This document shows positions 4,981 through 7,185 of a DNA stretch of 7,185 nt, one piece after another; position 1 is the first letter of the stretch; each line of letters begins with the position of its first letter. The notes beneath the pieces were generated by a model that had not been told where the DNA came from, did no database searches, and saw only the letters and a list, made by a program, of their open reading frames with translations. The DNA comes from Marinosulfonomonas sp. GTDB lineage: Bacteria > Pseudomonadota > Alphaproteobacteria > Rhodobacterales > Rhodobacteraceae. A program made the position numbers and the translations under genes. The stretch is from positions 1 to 7,185 of the forward strand of contig JAHRVD010000115.1 in NCBI GenBank assembly GCA_019090845.1, given 5' to 3'.

Positions 4981-6806
4981 TCGGCCGCCTCGCTAATTCC
5001 GATAAACCCGCCCGACTGCCTGTCCCAATAACGTGCGTAAAGCCCACCGCTTTCCAGCAACTCGCGATGATTGCCCTGTTCAACAATCCGCCCCTCGTCC
5101 ATCACGATGATCCGGTCCATCTGCGAAATTGTCGACAGCCGATGCGCAATCGCCAGCACTGTCTTACCCTCCATCACCGCCGCCAGCGCCGTTTGAATTT
5201 CGGCCTCAACTTCGCTGTCCAGCGCGCTTGTCGCCTCATCCAGCACAAGGATCGGTGCGTCTTTCAGGATCGCGCGGGCCAGCGCCACCCGTTGCCGCTG
5301 CCCGCCCGACAGCTTTACGCCTCGTTCACCCAGCCGCGCCTCATAGCCCTTGCGACCATGATGATCTTCCAGCTCCAGAATGAATGTATGCGCCTCGGCG
5401 CGTTTGGCCGCGTCGATCATTTCCGCTTCGCTGGCGTCCGGGCGACCATACAGAATATTCTCGCGCGCCGAGCGATTGAACATCGCCGTTTCCTGCGTAA
5501 CCATGCCAACCTTGCGCCGCAAGCTTTCCTGCGTGACGCCGCGCACATCCTGCCCGTTGATCGTCACTTGCCCAGCCTCGGGATCGTAAAGGCGCAACAG
5601 CAACGCAACCAATGTCGACTTTCCCGCGCCCGACGCCCCAACAATCCCCAGCTTTTCGCCCGGCCGGATATCCAGCGTAACATTGTCGATCCCGCCACTG
5701 TCGCGCCCATAAGCAAAGCTGACATTTTCAAACCGAACATTGTCAGCCTCGGCCAGTTCAACGGCATCCACCCTATCGGTTAACGTGTGGGGCGGCGTCA
5801 GCGTGTGCATGCCATCCTCGACTTCGCCAATGTTGGAATAGATGCCCAATAGCCCAAAACTGACCCAGCCGGTCATCTGTGCAATACGAATAGAAATCGC
5901 ACCGGCAGCAGCAATATCACCGGCGGTGGCTATGCCCTGCGACCACAGTACCAGCGCCGCACCGATCAGCAAAACCGGCAGCAACCCGCCAACCGCCATC
6001 AGCGCAAATCGAAACCAAGCCGACAGCTTGCCAAATTCCAGCGAGCGTTCACGAAACCCCCCGATTGCCGACAACGCTGCGCGGTCTTCGTGATCTGCCA
6101 GTGCAAACAATTTGACCGTCTTGATATTGGTAATCGTATCGACGATCTGGCCCGACACAATCGTGCGCGCATTCGCCCGCTTGCCAGCCCGGCGCCGAAT
6201 ACGCGGCATGAACCAGAAAATCAGGCCTAGGTATCCACACATCCAGATCGCTAAAACCAGGCCGATACGCCAATCAATTGTGCCCAGCAAAAACGCCGAG
6301 CCGACCACAGCAGCCAGCGCAAACGCCACCACATGCACAGCCTCTACCACGACATCCGTCAATGCGCGCGCGGTCTGCATCTGTTTTTGTGCGATGCGGC
6401 CGGCAAAATCATCATCAAAAAATGTCACCGATTGCCCCAGCGTCCAGCGGTGCATGCGCGACAACACCATGGGCGTTACATTCGGACCCAGCACAATACT
6501 GTTGGACACCGCCACAAGACCAAAAACGATCGGCCTTAGAACCAGAAAAAAGCTGACAAACGCAACCAGCAACCACAGATTATCTGCGAAAAACGACTGC
6601 GGGTCAGATGCCAGTGCGGTGTCGATTACAATGCCCAGCAACAGCGCGGTCACAACCTCTAACGAACCAGCCATTGCGGATATGGCCGAGGCAGCGACCA
6701 GAACAGGAATTGACCCGCTCAAGGCCCAGTACATGAATCCGCGTAAATGGCGCGGTGGTGGTCGCTCGACCTGCTTAAATGGATTGATAAGATCGCCCAG
6801 CCGCAT
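4977..6806 (-). CDS. ABC exporter, fused permease and ATPase (MsbA/multidrug type)
   Basis: A 609-residue half-transporter that would work as a homodimer in the inner membrane, moving a lipid, drug or other hydrophobic compound outward with ATP. The permease half has about six membrane segments, roughly at 28-50, 74-100, 150-174, 178-200, 266-290 and 312-330, with the usual FFDDDFAGRI coupling sequence between the second and third. The ATPase half is complete: Walker A GASGAGKS (390-397, Lys396), Q-loop Gln438, signature LSGGQ (499-503), Walker B ILVLDEA (Asp523, Glu524), D-loop SALD and H-loop His555. The catalytic glutamate is present, so it should hydrolyse ATP. No extra protease or periplasmic domain is seen. 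The ATG at 6806 has no clear ribosome binding site, and the upstream CCA-enzyme gene ends 22 bases before it. The substrate cannot be inferred; the neighbours (tRNA and rRNA modification) give no hint. Confidence 0.95.
   Translation of the reverse strand: MRLGDLINPFKQVERPPPRHLRGFMYWALSGSIPVLVAASAISAMAGSLEVVTALLLGIVIDTALASDPQSFFADNLWLLVAFVSFFLVLRPIVFGLVAVSNSIVLGPNVTPMVLSRMHRWTLGQSVTFFDDDFAGRIAQKQMQTARALTDVVVEAVHVVAFALAAVVGSAFLLGTIDWRIGLVLAIWMCGYLGLIFWFMPRIRRRAGKRANARTIVSGQIVDTITNIKTVKLFALADHEDRAALSAIGGFRERSLEFGKLSAWFRFALMAVGGLLPVLLIGAALVLWSQGIATAGDIAAAGAISIRIAQMTGWVSFGLLGIYSNIGEVEDGMHTLTPPHTLTDRVDAVELAEADNVRFENVSFAYGRDSGGIDNVTLDIRPGEKLGIVGASGAGKSTLVALLLRLYDPEAGQVTINGQDVRGVTQESLRRKVGMVTQETAMFNRSARENILYGRPDASEAEMIDAAKRAEAHTFILELEDHHGRKGYEARLGERGVKLSGGQRQRVALARAILKDAPILVLDEATSALDSEVEAEIQTALAAVMEGKTVLAIAHRLSTISQMDRIIVMDEGRIVEQGNHRELLESGGLYARYWDRQSGGFIGISEAAE
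4988..4991 (-). promoter_or_regulatory. Ribosome binding site of the RNA methyltransferase gene
   Basis: GAGG on the minus strand stands seven bases before the GTG at 4980 and lies inside the 3' end of the exporter gene. It supports the GTG start and the 4-base overlap between the two genes. Confidence 0.6.
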
Positions 6807-6828
6807 TGTTCAGTCTGCCCGTTCTAAT

Positions 6829-7185
6829 TCAGTCCAGTAGATGTGCCTTGGTCAGACTAAAGTCCGACGCGACCCATTGCAATTCCAACTCTTTCAGGCG
6901 TTCACCCAGCGCCGCGCCTTGCAAGCCCGGCATCAGATCCGCGGCCTCAACCGGGAAAACCTGCGCCTGACCGCGCGCCGCCTGTTCGTCGATATCACCC
7001 GCCGGGGCTTGTTCAAAAATCGCTGCCCGTAACAGCGCTATATCCACCGCCAATGTCGCACCGTGGCGATATCCCAATGCAGCGATCGGTGCAGTGCCAG
7101 CCATTTCTGCACGTAGCATAGTCCACTGCCGCCCATCGGCCCGGCTAAGGCGCAGCTTTTCAGACGGGTCAGGCCCACCAAGCAC
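6829..7185 (-). CDS. CCA tRNA nucleotidyltransferase (C-terminal fragment)
   Basis: The gene runs off the right edge of the window; the GTG at the edge is a codon inside the gene, not a start. The 118 visible residues match, as I recognise them, the C-terminal helical region of alphaproteobacterial CCA-adding enzymes: EKLRLSRADGRQW near the left, an alanine-rich helical middle, and the ending VFPVEAADLMPGLQGAALGERLKELELQWVASDFSLTKAHLL. The LMPxLQGxALGxRLKxLExxW pattern is the main evidence. CCA-adding enzymes build or repair the 3' CCA end of tRNAs; the catalytic nucleotidyltransferase head with its DxD motif would be upstream and is not visible. It is followed after 22 bases by the exporter gene, without a terminator, so the two probably share a transcript. 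Another member of the poly(A) polymerase family is the main alternative. Confidence 0.77.
   Translation of the reverse strand: MLGGPDPSEKLRLSRADGRQWTMLRAEMAGTAPIAALGYRHGATLAVDIALLRAAIFEQAPAGDIDEQAARGQAQVFPVEAADLMPGLQGAALGERLKELELQWVASDFSLTKAHLLD

Noticed and set aside
5067..5783. 238-codon open frame on the + strand
   Set aside because: It mirrors the ATPase half of the exporter, whose Walker A, LSGGQ and Walker B motifs are all intact on the minus strand. The translation is His/Arg/Gln-rich without a domain.
6112..6840. 242-codon open frame on the + strand
   Set aside because: It is antisense to the permease half of the exporter; the Thr/Ser/Ala-rich translation is what hydrophobic codons give when read backwards. 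No ribosome binding site was evident.

Overview
The window looks like chromosomal DNA of an alphaproteobacterium, most likely a member of the Roseobacter/Rhodobacteraceae group. The basis is moderately high G+C, recognisable family-level sequence in every larger gene, and a gene order typical of that group as I remember it (BioC-like methyltransferase next to hemH; CCA-adding enzyme, ABC exporter and uracil-C5 RNA methyltransferase in a row). No search could be run, so the taxonomic call is an inference. I see no mobile element, CRISPR array, tRNA, rRNA or phage gene.

Left part (1-1534, + strand): the C-terminal end of a BioC/NDUFAF5-type SAM-dependent methyltransferase, then hemH (ferrochelatase, last step of protoheme synthesis), closed by a strong symmetric hairpin with A- and T-tracts that can stop transcription from both sides.

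Middle part (1555-3665): a cell-envelope cluster. On the minus strand lie a 62-residue secreted or membrane small protein of unknown function and a Tat-exported L,D-transpeptidase. Divergent from the latter is a CAP-domain lipoprotein on the + strand, which converges with a second, lipoprotein-like L,D-transpeptidase on the minus strand. The two transpeptidases belong to different YkuD subgroups and probably crosslink or modify peptidoglycan, or attach proteins to it. The regulatory DNA is confined to three short gaps: 1744-1882, 2489-2651 and 3666-3765. These hold candidate promoters and several inverted repeats.

Right part (3766-7185, minus strand): a probable operon, read right to left, of the C-terminal end of a CCA tRNA nucleotidyltransferase, a full-length MsbA-type ABC exporter (22 bp gap), and an RlmD/TrmA-type iron-sulfur uracil-C5 RNA methyltransferase whose GTG start overlaps the exporter stop by 4 bases. 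Genes of RNA maturation and membrane export are thus probably co-transcribed.

Most of the window is ordinary housekeeping sequence. The parts most worth a second look are the uncharacterised small protein with its hairpin-rich upstream region, the Ldt-CAP-Ldt cluster, and a 9-bp inverted repeat around the CAP gene promoter and ribosome binding site. I did not find convincing evidence for a wholly new system.
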